Below are positions 1 to 11,049 of a stretch of DNA of 64,000 bases, piece after piece. The notes below the pieces were generated by a model. That model saw only the letters and a program-made list of their open reading frames with translations. It searched no databases and was not told the origin of the DNA. This DNA comes from Hydractinia symbiolongicarpus. Taxonomy: Eukaryota; Cnidaria; Hydrozoa; Anthoathecata; Hydractiniidae. Position 1 is the first letter of the stretch; each line of letters starts with the position of its first letter. The position numbers and the translations under genes were made by a program. The DNA lies in the NCBI RefSeq assembly GCF_029227915.1, contig NC_079875.1, positions 14,691,001 to 14,755,000 of the forward strand. Direction: 5' to 3'.

Positions 1-631
1 ATTAATACACAAAAGAAACAGGTCTTCATGGGAAAGAAAGATGGTGGTGCTAGGCGTACAGCTCAATGAGCATATTCTTCGGTCATTCTTTAAGCCCCAA
101 TTTTGTTTGTCTTTTTAATTTCTATCACCATATACTTCCTCTTTTATAAGAACAACCTTTATAAGAACAACTTTTATAAGAACAATTTTTATAAGAACAA
201 TTTTTATAAGAAAAACTTTTGTAAGAACAACTTTTATAAGAACAACTTTTATAAGAACAATTTTTATAAGAAAAACTTTTATAAGAACATTTTTTATAAG
301 AACAACTTTTATAAGAACAACTTTTATAAGAACAACTTTTATAAGAACAACTTTTATAAGAACAATTTTTATAAGAACAACTTTTATAAGAACAACTTTT
401 ATAAGAACAACTTTTATAAGAACAACTTTTATAAGAACAACTTTTATAAGAACAAAAATGTCTTTGTAAACTATGTTCTTTAAGAACACTGAGTAAAAAG
501 ATTTGTTACAAAGTTACAGTAAAAAAATACATAATATCCTAAATGCATTTGCCCCAGTTCTTTTTTCATTAGCTATTTGGTTGATCAGTTTCCTACGACA
601 AAAACCGTGATAAATTATTAAAGAACGTTAT
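1..631. repeat. 631-bp direct repeat, copy 1 (15-bp minisatellite inside)
   Basis: This block is repeated at 1713-2343 with one substitution that I could find (C at 599, A at 2311). It contains about 20 copies of a 15-bp unit, CTTTTATAAGAACAA, from about 150 to 455. The left edge coincides with the window start, so the repeat may extend further left. Because the unit length is a multiple of three and stop-free in some frames, both strands show long low-complexity reading frames; these are repeat by-products. The origin could be a tandem duplication with a 1712-bp period or a haplotype/assembly duplication. No TG...CA ends typical of LTRs are seen. Confidence 0.9.
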
Positions 632-648
632 CAGGAAAAGGGAAGCCC

Positions 649-726
649 AACCTCGATCCTAGGGCTTTTTTTCTCTTTTTGATAAAGGGACATCAAGAAG
701 AGAAAAAAAAGCCTGTGATCGAGGTT
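649..726. mobile_element. Palindromic MITE-like element (AACCTCGATC family), copy 1
   Basis: An inverted repeat about 78 bp long starts AACCTCGATCCTAGGGC and ends GCCTGTGATCGAGGTT, with a T-rich and an A-rich arm between. A second copy with the same ends lies at 50384-50467. Short hairpins with very similar ends are, from memory, common in cnidarian genomes. It has no coding capacity; apparent peptides crossing it are artefacts. Confidence 0.7.
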
Positions 727-1712
727 GAAGGGAAACCATGATAGGATGGCCTAGGTTTTTATTGTCTTTCCCATATCGAGATAGCGTGAGAATAACAAGA
801 TAGCAATTAGAACGATAAATAGAAGGCATAGAAACGAGGTTGGTACGATGGATCACAAAATCTTTTGTGACCAATAAACAGCTAATTTTTCTTTGTGTTC
901 TATTCATGAACTTTACCTGATAGAGAACAAAGCAGATATGTAGAAAAGATGTTTATTATACACAAAATGGAAAATGTAATTTGAGAATAGTTTTTTTCTT
1001 CTTTATTCTCGTACCAGTTGCATGCTTCTTTTTTGCAAAAAAAACAACAACAATTTGGAATGAATGAAAACTTCGTTAAAGTACGTTTAGCATACAGTGA
1101 AAAAGTTGAAAACAGCGAGATAGAATAGCTTCACAACAAAAGAACATCGGCTTTCTATATTTTTTTAAGGGAAAAGAACAACAAGAATTGTTTCGGTGGT
1201 GTTAAAGCACATGTTTTTACGTTAAAAAAGGTTCAATTTAAAAAACAAGAATAAAAAAATTTACATATTCTGTATAAAAGTCAAATGAAGAGGAAAAGAA
1301 CAAAAAAGGAACTGGAAAAAAGGAAGTTGGGTTAAAATATTCAAAAAGCTAAAAAAGAACATTATTAAGTAAAACACGAAACACACACCGTTATTGAAAA
1401 AATAGTGGAAAATACATCCACTTTTGCCATTGGCGAAACAAAAAATTCGTAACGTACGAAGAATGAAGTTATAGGGCCTTAACATACACCTAGATTTTGA
1501 ATGGAAAGGGGTGGGGGGGGGGGGAGGTGGGGTGATGGGCGGAATTAGAAATTTTAACCTTCTAGATTGGAGAAAAATACTTGGCAAAATTTTTCCAACC
1601 ATGATTGACAAAAATTGTCTCTTAGGCTGCTACGTTCTTGAGTTACTTGAATATATTTTTAAACCCAACATGAGCAGGTTAGATAGAGGTGATCTGTCTA
1701 GAAGTTTAAATT
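727..1712. other. Spacer between the two 631-bp repeats; no gene seen
   Basis: This is A+T-rich sequence without a credible exon. A G-rich run at about 1507-1537 (G13 flanked by GGGG and GGTGGGG) could form G-quadruplex structure. Confidence 0.5.
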
Positions 1713-2343
1713 ATTAATACACAAAAGAAACAGGTCTTCATGGGAAAGAAAGATGGTGGTGCTAGGCGTACAGCTCAATGAGCATATTCTTCGGTCATTC
1801 TTTAAGCCCCAATTTTGTTTGTCTTTTTAATTTCTATCACCATATACTTCCTCTTTTATAAGAACAACCTTTATAAGAACAACTTTTATAAGAACAATTT
1901 TTATAAGAACAATTTTTATAAGAAAAACTTTTGTAAGAACAACTTTTATAAGAACAACTTTTATAAGAACAATTTTTATAAGAAAAACTTTTATAAGAAC
2001 ATTTTTTATAAGAACAACTTTTATAAGAACAACTTTTATAAGAACAACTTTTATAAGAACAACTTTTATAAGAACAATTTTTATAAGAACAACTTTTATA
2101 AGAACAACTTTTATAAGAACAACTTTTATAAGAACAACTTTTATAAGAACAACTTTTATAAGAACAAAAATGTCTTTGTAAACTATGTTCTTTAAGAACA
2201 CTGAGTAAAAAGATTTGTTACAAAGTTACAGTAAAAAAATACATAATATCCTAAATGCATTTGCCCCAGTTCTTTTTTCATTAGCTATTTGGTTGATCAG
2301 TTTCCTACGAAAAAAACCGTGATAAATTATTAAAGAACGTTAT
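1713..2343. repeat. 631-bp direct repeat, copy 2 (15-bp minisatellite inside)
   Basis: This is the second copy of 1-631 at a fixed offset of 1712 bases. It carries the same order of variant 15-bp units, including the rare CTTTTGTAAGAACAA and ATTTTTTATAAGAAC variants. Shared variants in the same order show that the whole block was copied, rather than the array expanding twice independently. Confidence 0.9.
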
Positions 2344-3438
2344 TTTTAACTTCATTAATATTTTTTTTAAAACACTGTACAACAGTAATTTTCAGTAAAG
2401 CGTAAATCAGCAAAACACCAGCCTCGTGTACGGGTTACTTGAAATCGAGGCAACTCTTGTTGCGTATGCTTGCTGTATACTCAATAGGAGTATTATTTTC
2501 CCCTTTTTTAATAAATTTTGGCGAAAAACAGCACATTTTCGCGCCATTAAAAGTTAAAATGTCTTGCTAACATCCTTCCTAAAAACAAAAGGCTGAAACT
2601 TTTTCCATCTGCGACTTTTTTTGTCGAGATAGCAACACCGCATCAAAGTCTTTTTAAAAAATAACATATGCCATTTTCCCGCGAAAACATCATGAAATAA
2701 ATCCCCATTAATAAATACACTGAAATTTTTTGTAAAAGCGATGTTAGTTTGATCATGAGGCGATCTTCTGGCATTTCAATACAGGTTAAAATGTGGATGC
2801 CAAAAGAGCGTTCATATAATGTTGCCTTAAATTTTCCGTGTGTAAGAAATTCTTACTTTACCGCCAAAAAATTTGTCGTGTATCCTGGCCCTTATTATTG
2901 TACAACTTGTTTAACATTCTTTTGCTTGACCACAAATTAATTTCATGTTCTATTGTTATGTTCTTTTGATAAAAGGCTGCTCACAATAATCAGTCGTAAT
3001 TTTCGTTCCAGGGCGGGAAACTAGATTGCATCTAATGATGTTAGGAGAATTTATTTTCCAATCTCTGTTTTTCTGTTTAGTATTTTGAAAGTTCATGGAT
3101 AACATCTGCTGTTTTTTTTTATGCGTGTTTTTTTTTGAATACTACAGTAAAAAGGGAGCAATGGTTATATAACCTAAAAATGACAGTCAGCTAATATTGT
3201 ATTGCGATTATTCTGGATTGAAATATACTTTCTCTCAACTAAGATTTTAAAAACATCGTAATTAAAAATTAAGCATTTTAAATTCCTAGATACAAAGTGT
3301 AAAAAATAAACCAATCGTAATTTCTTATTTACATCACGTGGCTATTGAAATTATAAAATACAGTATACAGAATTAAAAACGCATGACGGTGATAAAGAAG
3401 TTCAGCTTACGACCAACTTTAAAACTTGTTGCTTCGGA
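2344..3438. other. Upstream region of the MEX3 gene; no further gene seen
   Basis: About 1.1 kb of A+T-rich sequence directly precedes the MEX3 start codon and presumably holds its promoter and 5' UTR. No TATA box or initiator could be assigned with confidence. Confidence 0.4.
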
Positions 3439-6117
3439 ATGATTTGCGCAGCGGCAAACAACAACATATCTACAGCACGATATTACGAGAACACCACCAT
3501 GATGTCTGCAGAAGAATATTTCAACCAAAATGATTTAACAAAAAATAAACTTGAAAACATGTACAACATAAATAATAATAATACGATTATGTCAAACGAG
3601 TCAACGTTAAACCAAATGACAGATAAAATGGCTTTACTTAGTAATGAAATCGACTACACGAAAATCAACGGCCAATCTGCTAATCCTAGTATTGACGAGC
3701 AAAGAGCGTTGCAGTTAGCTTTGGAGTTATCTATGTTGGGTTTGACGAATGAAGACGAATTAAATTACAATGATTTAAGAGTAAAAAAAAGTATGAATAT
3801 GACGGAATGTGTTCCTGTGCCTAGCTCAGAGCATGTTGCTGAAATTGTTGGGAGACAAGGTAAACTTATATTTTTCTACTTTCTTACATAATTCCTCGCT
3901 TTAAAGTGTTTATAAGAAGCTCAAGTTTAAAAAGTTTTTTATTGTAAACAAAAGTTTTCATAGCTTAAAAAGTTTAAAATTAATAAAACGATTTTTTCTA
4001 ACACAAGATTTTCTTACACATTCAATACAGGCGTACTTTAAAATATTTTATCCAGTGTTTTTACCAACTCTTTAAGTTAAACTTTCGCGCCAGATTTTTT
4101 TATTTACTTAGCGTGTTTTTGTTCGTCTGTGATAGGGTGTAAATGATATCGTATTTACTTAACGGACTTATTATTCAAAATACAAGTAAATGGTGCGTTA
4201 ATATACAGATTTTTTCAACATCTGGGTTAGTTTCGAAAACAAAATCAATATTTGCTCGTCTGATAACAAATTCTTATACTTTTTATAAATTTACTTTTCA
4301 GAGAAGGAAAAAAAATAAAACATTTTCACAATAAACTTTTTAAAACTTTTTGACATGTTATGTTTCTCTTGTTGTCAACGAAACATATTTTTTTATAAAA
4401 GTTTTTAATCAAAAAAAAGATTGAAGTTTTAAAAGTTTTTTTGTCAAAAAAAAAAAAACTTTTTAAAAGGTTTTACTTTTTTCAATATATATATATATAT
4501 ATATATATGTATAGCAAAACCTTTGGCTTTTTAAAATAATGGACGCCTCCAGGGTGAATTCATAATTTAATAGCTATAAAGACGTCGTTTAAATTCAACC
4601 GGTAATTGTTAGAAAGTTTTTCTCAACTTTTAACGTTTTTTTAAAGCTGGAATGGCTTCCTGAAATTATGATGTCTATGTTATGAATCCTATTTTTAAAA
4701 AACTTTCTCCTTTAATTTAGTTTTTCAAATTTTTTTTTTTTCGTGAGTAGTTTCAGCGCTAAAGTGCAATCATTTTTATCTCAAGATTTCGTGATAAAAA
4801 GTTCTTCAAAAAAAATTTATTTCAGGGTGCAAGATAAAAGCCCTCCGCGCGAAAACCAACACTTATATTAAGACACCAGTCCGTGGAGAGGAGCCTGTTT
4901 TCGTGGTGACTGGACGAAAAGAAGACGTCGCTTTAGCCAAACGAGAAATCTTACAGGCAGCTGAGCACTTCAGTCAAATTAGAGCTTCACGACGAAACAG
5001 CTCATCGTTATCACCCCTTGGATCTCCCTCTCCAACAGCTCCAGGCCACATTACGAAACAAGTTCGGGTACCCTACAGGGTTGTAGGTTTAGTTGTCGGA
5101 CCGAAGGGTTCTACAATTAAACGCATCCAGCAAGCTACGAACACCTACATCGTGACTCCATCGCGCGACAAGGAGCCTGTTTTTGAAGTGACTGGTTTGC
5201 CAGAAAATGTTGACCGCGCTAAACGCGAGGTAGAACAACATATCGCCCTGCGCACTGGAGGTATCATTGATCCTACACATCCCGAAAGTGATCACATACT
5301 AAATGGTTTTACATCGAGTCTTTTTTCACCTGGCTCATCGAGCGGAGGAAGTTTTTCAGCTTTGCTTGACCACGGCAGCCAACAAAACACACTCAATCAA
5401 CGTTCCCATTCGATGGATTCGTTTTATCTGAGTGGCCAGTCTAGCGTTTCATCAAAATATTCCGACTTAAGTTCAACAACAAGTCCCTTCACAAACAACT
5501 CCAATGCGTTTTTCTATGACACGGTCATACCGTCACCCACAACTGACATAGAAAATGGAATGTCTCAATTCGACCCTGCACCTGGTTCGCCTGCTCCAAG
5601 CTTGTGGCCCGACATGCTTCAAAGAAGCGCATCAATGAGTCGTGCTGTTGGATCACAAAACCAACCGTCTCGTTCGCTTAGCGTCAACACATACTCCTCA
5701 AGTGACAACTCCGGTCGATCAAGCCCAGCCCAGTTGCGAAGATTACTCAGCGAGTCAAACATCGAAGGGATGACTTCAACATATTCGCATTTCAACGGGA
5801 CGACCGTTACCAACACTGTGCAGTCACAGTTGGCTCCGGAGACAACATCAATCGTGGACATGTGTAAAGTCACGACTAGTGATGGTGAATCACAAAGCTC
5901 CAGTCCAGATTGGCTTGCAAACAAAAACAATATGATCAATATGGCCGTTTCAAAAAAGCAATGTTGCGTTTGCCAAAGTAATAAAGTTGTCGCTGCTTTG
6001 GTTCCTTGTGGTCACAACTTGTTTTGCATGGAGTGTGCCGAGCAAGTGAAAGAAGCCGAAGGTGAATGTCCTGCTTGTCAGAAAAAAGTTGAAGCCGTTT
6101 TGCGTATCTTTTCGTAG
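3439..6117 (+). CDS. MEX3: MEX3-family RNA-binding protein (2 x KH + RING), two exons
   Basis: Exons are 3439-3859 and 4826-6117, joined by a GT-AG intron (phase 1) that splits the first KH domain at its GxxG loop (GRQG, then [17 protein letters not shown]). The predicted protein is 570 residues. KH1 lies at about 119-187; KH2 at about 216-283 has GPKG at 232-235. A long Ser/Thr/Pro/Asn-rich linker follows, then a C3HC4 RING in the last 52 residues (CVC, CGH, CMEC, CPAC) ending VLRIFS, as MEX3 proteins do. MEX3 proteins bind 3' UTR elements and act as translational repressors and E3 ligases in early development and germ line (family knowledge). The reading frame visible from 4903 starts at a GTG inside KH1 and is not the true start. 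A second ATG pair (MMSAEEYF) could be an alternative start. Confidence 0.93.
4485..4508. repeat. (AT)n microsatellite in the MEX3 intron
   Basis: An uninterrupted run of alternating A and T lies inside the MEX3 intron. No function can be assigned. Confidence 0.85.
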
Positions 6118-6257
6118 ATAAAAACGCAGGTTGGTAAAAATTATTTTTGTCGAAAAAACAGATGAGGCCTTTTTAAGAGAAATGTTATTTTGGTAGTATT
6201 CAATATAATTTATCGTATAAAATCTTTTAAATAATTATACCACTAAAAATATCGAAA

Positions 6258-6263
6258 AATAAA
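6258..6263 (+). terminator. AATAAA polyadenylation signal of MEX3
   Basis: A canonical AATAAA lies about 140 bases after the MEX3 stop codon. It is the first good candidate for the 3' end, although MEX3 messages often have long 3' UTRs, so later sites are possible. Confidence 0.45.
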
Positions 6264-9200
6264 TTTTTTTCTACACGTTTTTAGAAGGTGTGCATGTGAT
6301 ACCACGTGATCTTGAAAGCCACTTGAAAGCGGCTGAAGATTAGAGCGGGTTATATTTCTTTTGAAGACAGCTGTTTATGTTTCTCAAACATGTCGAGTAT
6401 GTGTTTTTTAAAATACAGAAGCTGAAAAAACGTGGTACCGGAATATTTTACCAGTATTTGTAGTGAAATCCAATGATGTAGTTGCTCTTCTTTGTATAAA
6501 ATAAACGCACATCATCTCATGCATACTTTCTGCTTAAGATTAGACTTTACGGAAAAAAGATTTTTTACAAAATGTTTTTGGGTTAAAATATTTTATATGC
6601 CTTATTTGTTAATTAAGAACACGGGTTTGTCTCGATTTTTTTCCATAAGAGGCTTTCCAACAATCTTATCATCAGAGGCTAATCCCCTCATGGAAAATAT
6701 TATTTCGTTAAGTCAGTCACATTGTAAATAAAGAAAAGAATTCTTTCCCTGATTAGGAGAAAACACGACCTATTTTGAACTATTTAACAAAGTAATCAAT
6801 GGTTTTTATGACACTTCAACGAGATTTTCTGATTGTGACTAGCCTGGACACATAGTATCATTATCTTTTCATGTTTATTTTTTCCTCAAAGTATAGCCTT
6901 ATTCATAATATATAGTATAAAAAAAATAGTTTCGTGAACATAAGGATATATATTGGAATAGGTTTATTTTTGTATAATATTTCAGACAGAGCTTCAAACG
7001 GAACTTATTAAGATGACAAAATGCATAATTTGGAATAATTTTTTATAAAATTCTTTATTTCAAGCGAACAGTAATTGGTTATATTATTTTTTTGCTCGCT
7101 TAATCCAGTTTTTAACAAATTGTTGTACATATCACGAAATAAAGCCTATAAAACACCTCTGCAAAATATTTCTGCATACGTTAGGAACTTCAATTACTTT
7201 AAAAACACTCATTTTAAATTTCCTAATGAAAATGCCTCTTTAATCATGCACCATATTTTTTTCCTTTGTTTTGTATAAAATAATTTTATCCTAGAATTTT
7301 TTTGTCTGCACATTGATAAAATAATAAATTTGTTATATAAATTATCTACCGTTTACTAAGCTGATATATTTATAGTAGAGAGTATGTTTAAATGTTAGTA
7401 TTAATAGAAGCGAAACTTTGTTTTAGGAAGTTCGACCATAACTTTAGGAAATCTGAAAGTCTGAACTCATCTAAAGCTTCGTACTTTTCTTTCATCCTGA
7501 AAGTGAAATAATTGACAGCAAAAAGTGGAATGTAATTTTTCCAGAATTTCTTGTTTCGTAATTTTGAAAATATTCTTGCCTCTGTTGTTCAGTTTTTCTG
7601 ATTATTAATTGAGCCACTTTTGTACAGGATAACTGTGATAATAGATTTCTTTGATTGTTCAGGTGCAAGCGAACAAAACAAATCACAAAACATTACTTCG
7701 TAACCGATTACTCATATTTCGGCATATTCTTTGCAAAAACCCAAAGCAATTTGATTTGGGTCTCCCTGTGCACGTGACGTCAACATCCATTCATTACTTT
7801 AATTAGCAGAGCAATTTGTGATTAGGAGATGATTAAAATGTCGTTAAGATTGGAATGTTGATTTCATTATTCCGTTTTTTGCTTTTGTTGATTTAAATGT
7901 TGTGGTTAACAGAGACGTGTTGTTGACAAATTTTGTCTCGTTTTTTGTCTCAGAAGTAATATTTCAAAAAAAAAAGAAAAATGCTTCGAGAAAGAGGCTA
8001 CCATTAATTGATTTGTTTTGTTGTTAAAGAAGTCTTAGCAACTATTCACCATACAACTTTAAATTTTTATTGATATTAAGGGTAGCTGTCATTCTCTATT
8101 TATACAATATTCGATTTGATTTGAAATTGAATACGTCAGCGTTTATTCTGATAATAGTGGCTTGATTATTATTCAGGTTTGAACGACAATTCTCCGATAG
8201 CAATATTTTTGCATCTTTCAATATAGATCTTTTATTTTAGTATGATAGCTATTCTGTGTGTGGACAGAATTTGTTTATGTCTATTTTCTGATTTTAAAAA
8301 AAAATAAGAAGTCGGTGTTATTTTACTAATTTTATCTATATATATAAATACATTATTACGAAAAAAAACTTTTGCCTTTATTACCTGTAATTATATAGAA
8401 GTTAACAATATATATTCTAGGGTATGAGAGTGGGTTTGTATAAGCGAGGCATTTTTTATTATAAGGAGAAAGAAAAAAATTAACTTTTTTCACGACCTGT
8501 AGAATTTATTATTAATAAAATTTTTACTAATATGAGAGGAAAAAGTTTAGTAGATAACCGAGCACAATTTTTGAGTAAAAATATATTATTTTAAAATTTG
8601 TTTTTTGTAAACAAGTTTGAAAAAATTACTTTTCCTGGATTTTTTTAGCACTGTTGCACCATTTTGTCATTCCGAGCTCAGATTTTGTTTCTCTTGGTCT
8701 GATTTCAATCTTATGTAAACACTATGTGGTCACACTGTCTAAAAACATCCAGGAAATTTATTATAATAAAATTAATTAGTAAATATTTAACAAAGTGCAA
8801 TTTAGTTTTCATGTGTTTAATTATTGAGAGTTATTTTTATTTTGGCGATACATCCTAGCTATATATATAAAAGGAAGAATCATGTATAAATATAAAGAAT
8901 TTGGTTTTCTATGCCCTTTCTCTGGTTTTCTCAGTAACACGTATCTAACAACACAACCCATTGCTGATTCTTCTAAAAAAAGCGTGCGTTACTAGATACG
9001 AAACAGTATTTTATGTTGCCAAGATGTATCAAGTCTCCAAAACTCATCAAAATTATTTATTTATTCTTTTATCTCACGCGCAGGCGTTTTATAACAATGG
9101 AACTATAATCCTCTTAAAAGATAAAAGATTTTTTGTCAGCACGCAAAAAATGGCATGACTCAGCATGTGACAACATTCCAACTTTTAATAAGCACATACG

Positions 9201-10746
9201 CAACAAATTGCTGCCAGCTGCCTCTTATTTGCGTGCGTTTTTACATAGTTATTTGCAGCAGTAACCTGTTAAAAACACCCTCAGACCTCACGCTTCAGGT
9301 ATGTTCTGGAATAGTCTTTGTCTAGCGTTATTTCGTATAGTGTTGTTTCTTCAGACTTGATTATTAATCTTGAATTTCACGTATAGAAATCAGAAAAGAA
9401 GCAGGACTGATAATTGCCACTAGTTGCATTAACTAGAGTTTAATGAAAACTGTAGGTTGCAAGAAGCGCGCAATCAAAGCTTTTTTGCAATGAGTCAGAT
9501 TTTCTTGCAGAAGAATAGGAATTAAAACCAAGATTAAAATCTTATTCATGACTAACTTTAAAAGGACCATTGTCTTTCCTTAAGAATCGCGGCGTGTTGT
9601 GCATTTATGGAATTAGGTTCCAGTAGCTTTATTTTTTTACAAGCTTTGTGTAGCCACGGCAATGGATAAACAAGAAAGGGGGATTAGCAAAGTATTCTTC
9701 GCATCTACGATCATGTGGACTATTTTAAGCAAGCAAATCATTTTATTCAATTGAACTATGTCTTCACGATAATTCCATCAGCCTTCGGTGTTGCCAGGAT
9801 AGTCAGCGGGCTGAAAAGTCCTGATACCAAATTGAATACTGTTGTTTTTGTAATAAGTATTATTAGTACAGAAAGCTTGGTAAGCAAATTCTTAACAGAA
9901 AATACAAATCAGTTAGTCACCCTGGTTGACTGGCCTAAAAAATATATAATTTTTTTCATTTCAAAAATTCCGAACGCTGTAAAGTTTTCAGAGAATATGC
10001 TTTTTTAAACAGGAAACTGGAATCTCCTGATGCAGTATGTTTTACCACAGTTTGAAGTTCCTTCTTTTAAAGCTAAGAAACAAAGTTTAATAGTGTCAGC
10101 ATAAAAATATTGTGGATTCATCTGTTCAGCCTTCTCTTAATATGTATCACGAAAAATGGGTCTGTCAGGACAGGACTGACTTAAAATTCAAAGAGAATAA
10201 AATAGAAACGTGGCAAAAAGATGCACATGACATAATGTGAAACACATGGAAGACAAAACTAAAAGAAGATTAATGCGAGACAAAAAGATATAAGTTTTTA
10301 TTGGAAATGAAAAAGCTACTATATTTTCTCAAAGATATATAAGTTGAAAGTTGAAAAAATCGTCAAATGTTTTTGATACAAAAACTTTAAAGTGACCAGG
10401 GTAATTTAGCTGTTAAAAAAAAACTCTGAAGCCTGTTATGTTTTATGGTTATCAAAGCAAGGCTAGCTATCAATTAATCTGAAGAATTGAATATTCGAAT
10501 TCGATGCTTATGGCTATAAAAATGGCTAAATGGACATCTAGCTACCATATTTTTGTTTTTTTGCCTAATCTGACTTTATCAGACACATTGCGTAAAAATC
10601 ATAAGAAGGTAGTTACATCAAAAGTCACACATTGCTATCCACTGGACATTTTTGTCGTGATGTTGTGCTCAATTAAAAGTATGTTATCAGATGTTACAAA
10701 ACATATTGTCATACGTTATTGCGATTGTCAGGAGAATGGGTAACAA
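6264..10746. other. Gene-poor A+T-rich stretch
   Basis: No open frame here has recognisable domain content, and the short frames present are low complexity or are interrupted by stops at chance frequency. The left part may be MEX3 3' UTR. Confidence 0.4.
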
Positions 10747-11049
10747 TTATTATTATTACTATTATTTACCCAGGAAGGCTTCTTTAGTTTCTATACGAAC
10801 TGTTATCAAGGAGGATCCTGCAAAGGGAATCCTCGTACATTTAAAGCTCCCATTTGAGCTACGGAAGGCGTGCAAGCACAACAACCGCTCAACTAGACAA
10901 CCGCCTAAGATATCAACCCTTTTCTCATGATGAACGTTAAGCAGAAAGGATCGCTTCACACTTTTATAGTCTCTAGCATGACTCTGTCGGGGTTGGAACC
11001 CAAGACCTTCCGCACTGGAGGCGAACGCTCTACCACAAGGCCACCAGTC
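10747..11049 (-). mobile_element. tRNA-derived SINE, copy 1 (minus strand)
   Basis: Read on the minus strand the element opens with GACTGGTGGCCTTGTGGTAG (A-box-like), has a B-box-like GGGTTCCAACCCC about 50 bases further on, then a tRNA-unrelated body, and ends in an (ATT/TAA)n tail at about 10747-10770. The whole 300-bp unit is shared with 28737-29041 in the opposite orientation. The presence of pol III boxes, an unrelated body and a simple-repeat tail is the standard SINE layout. Confidence 0.8.

Noticed and set aside
155..455. CRISPR-like array
   Set aside because: The units are directly adjacent 15-bp minisatellite copies without unique spacers, in a eukaryotic genome.
103..489. Opposite-strand frames with YKNNF and LIKVV repeats (also 1815-2201)
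   Set aside because: They arise from a 15-bp tandem array that is stop-free on both strands; no ordinary protein character and no splice or start context.
1..2343. LTR retrotransposon or TRIM element bounded by the 631-bp repeats
   Set aside because: No TG...CA ends, primer-binding site, polypurine tract or target duplication was seen, and the repeat runs off the window edge.
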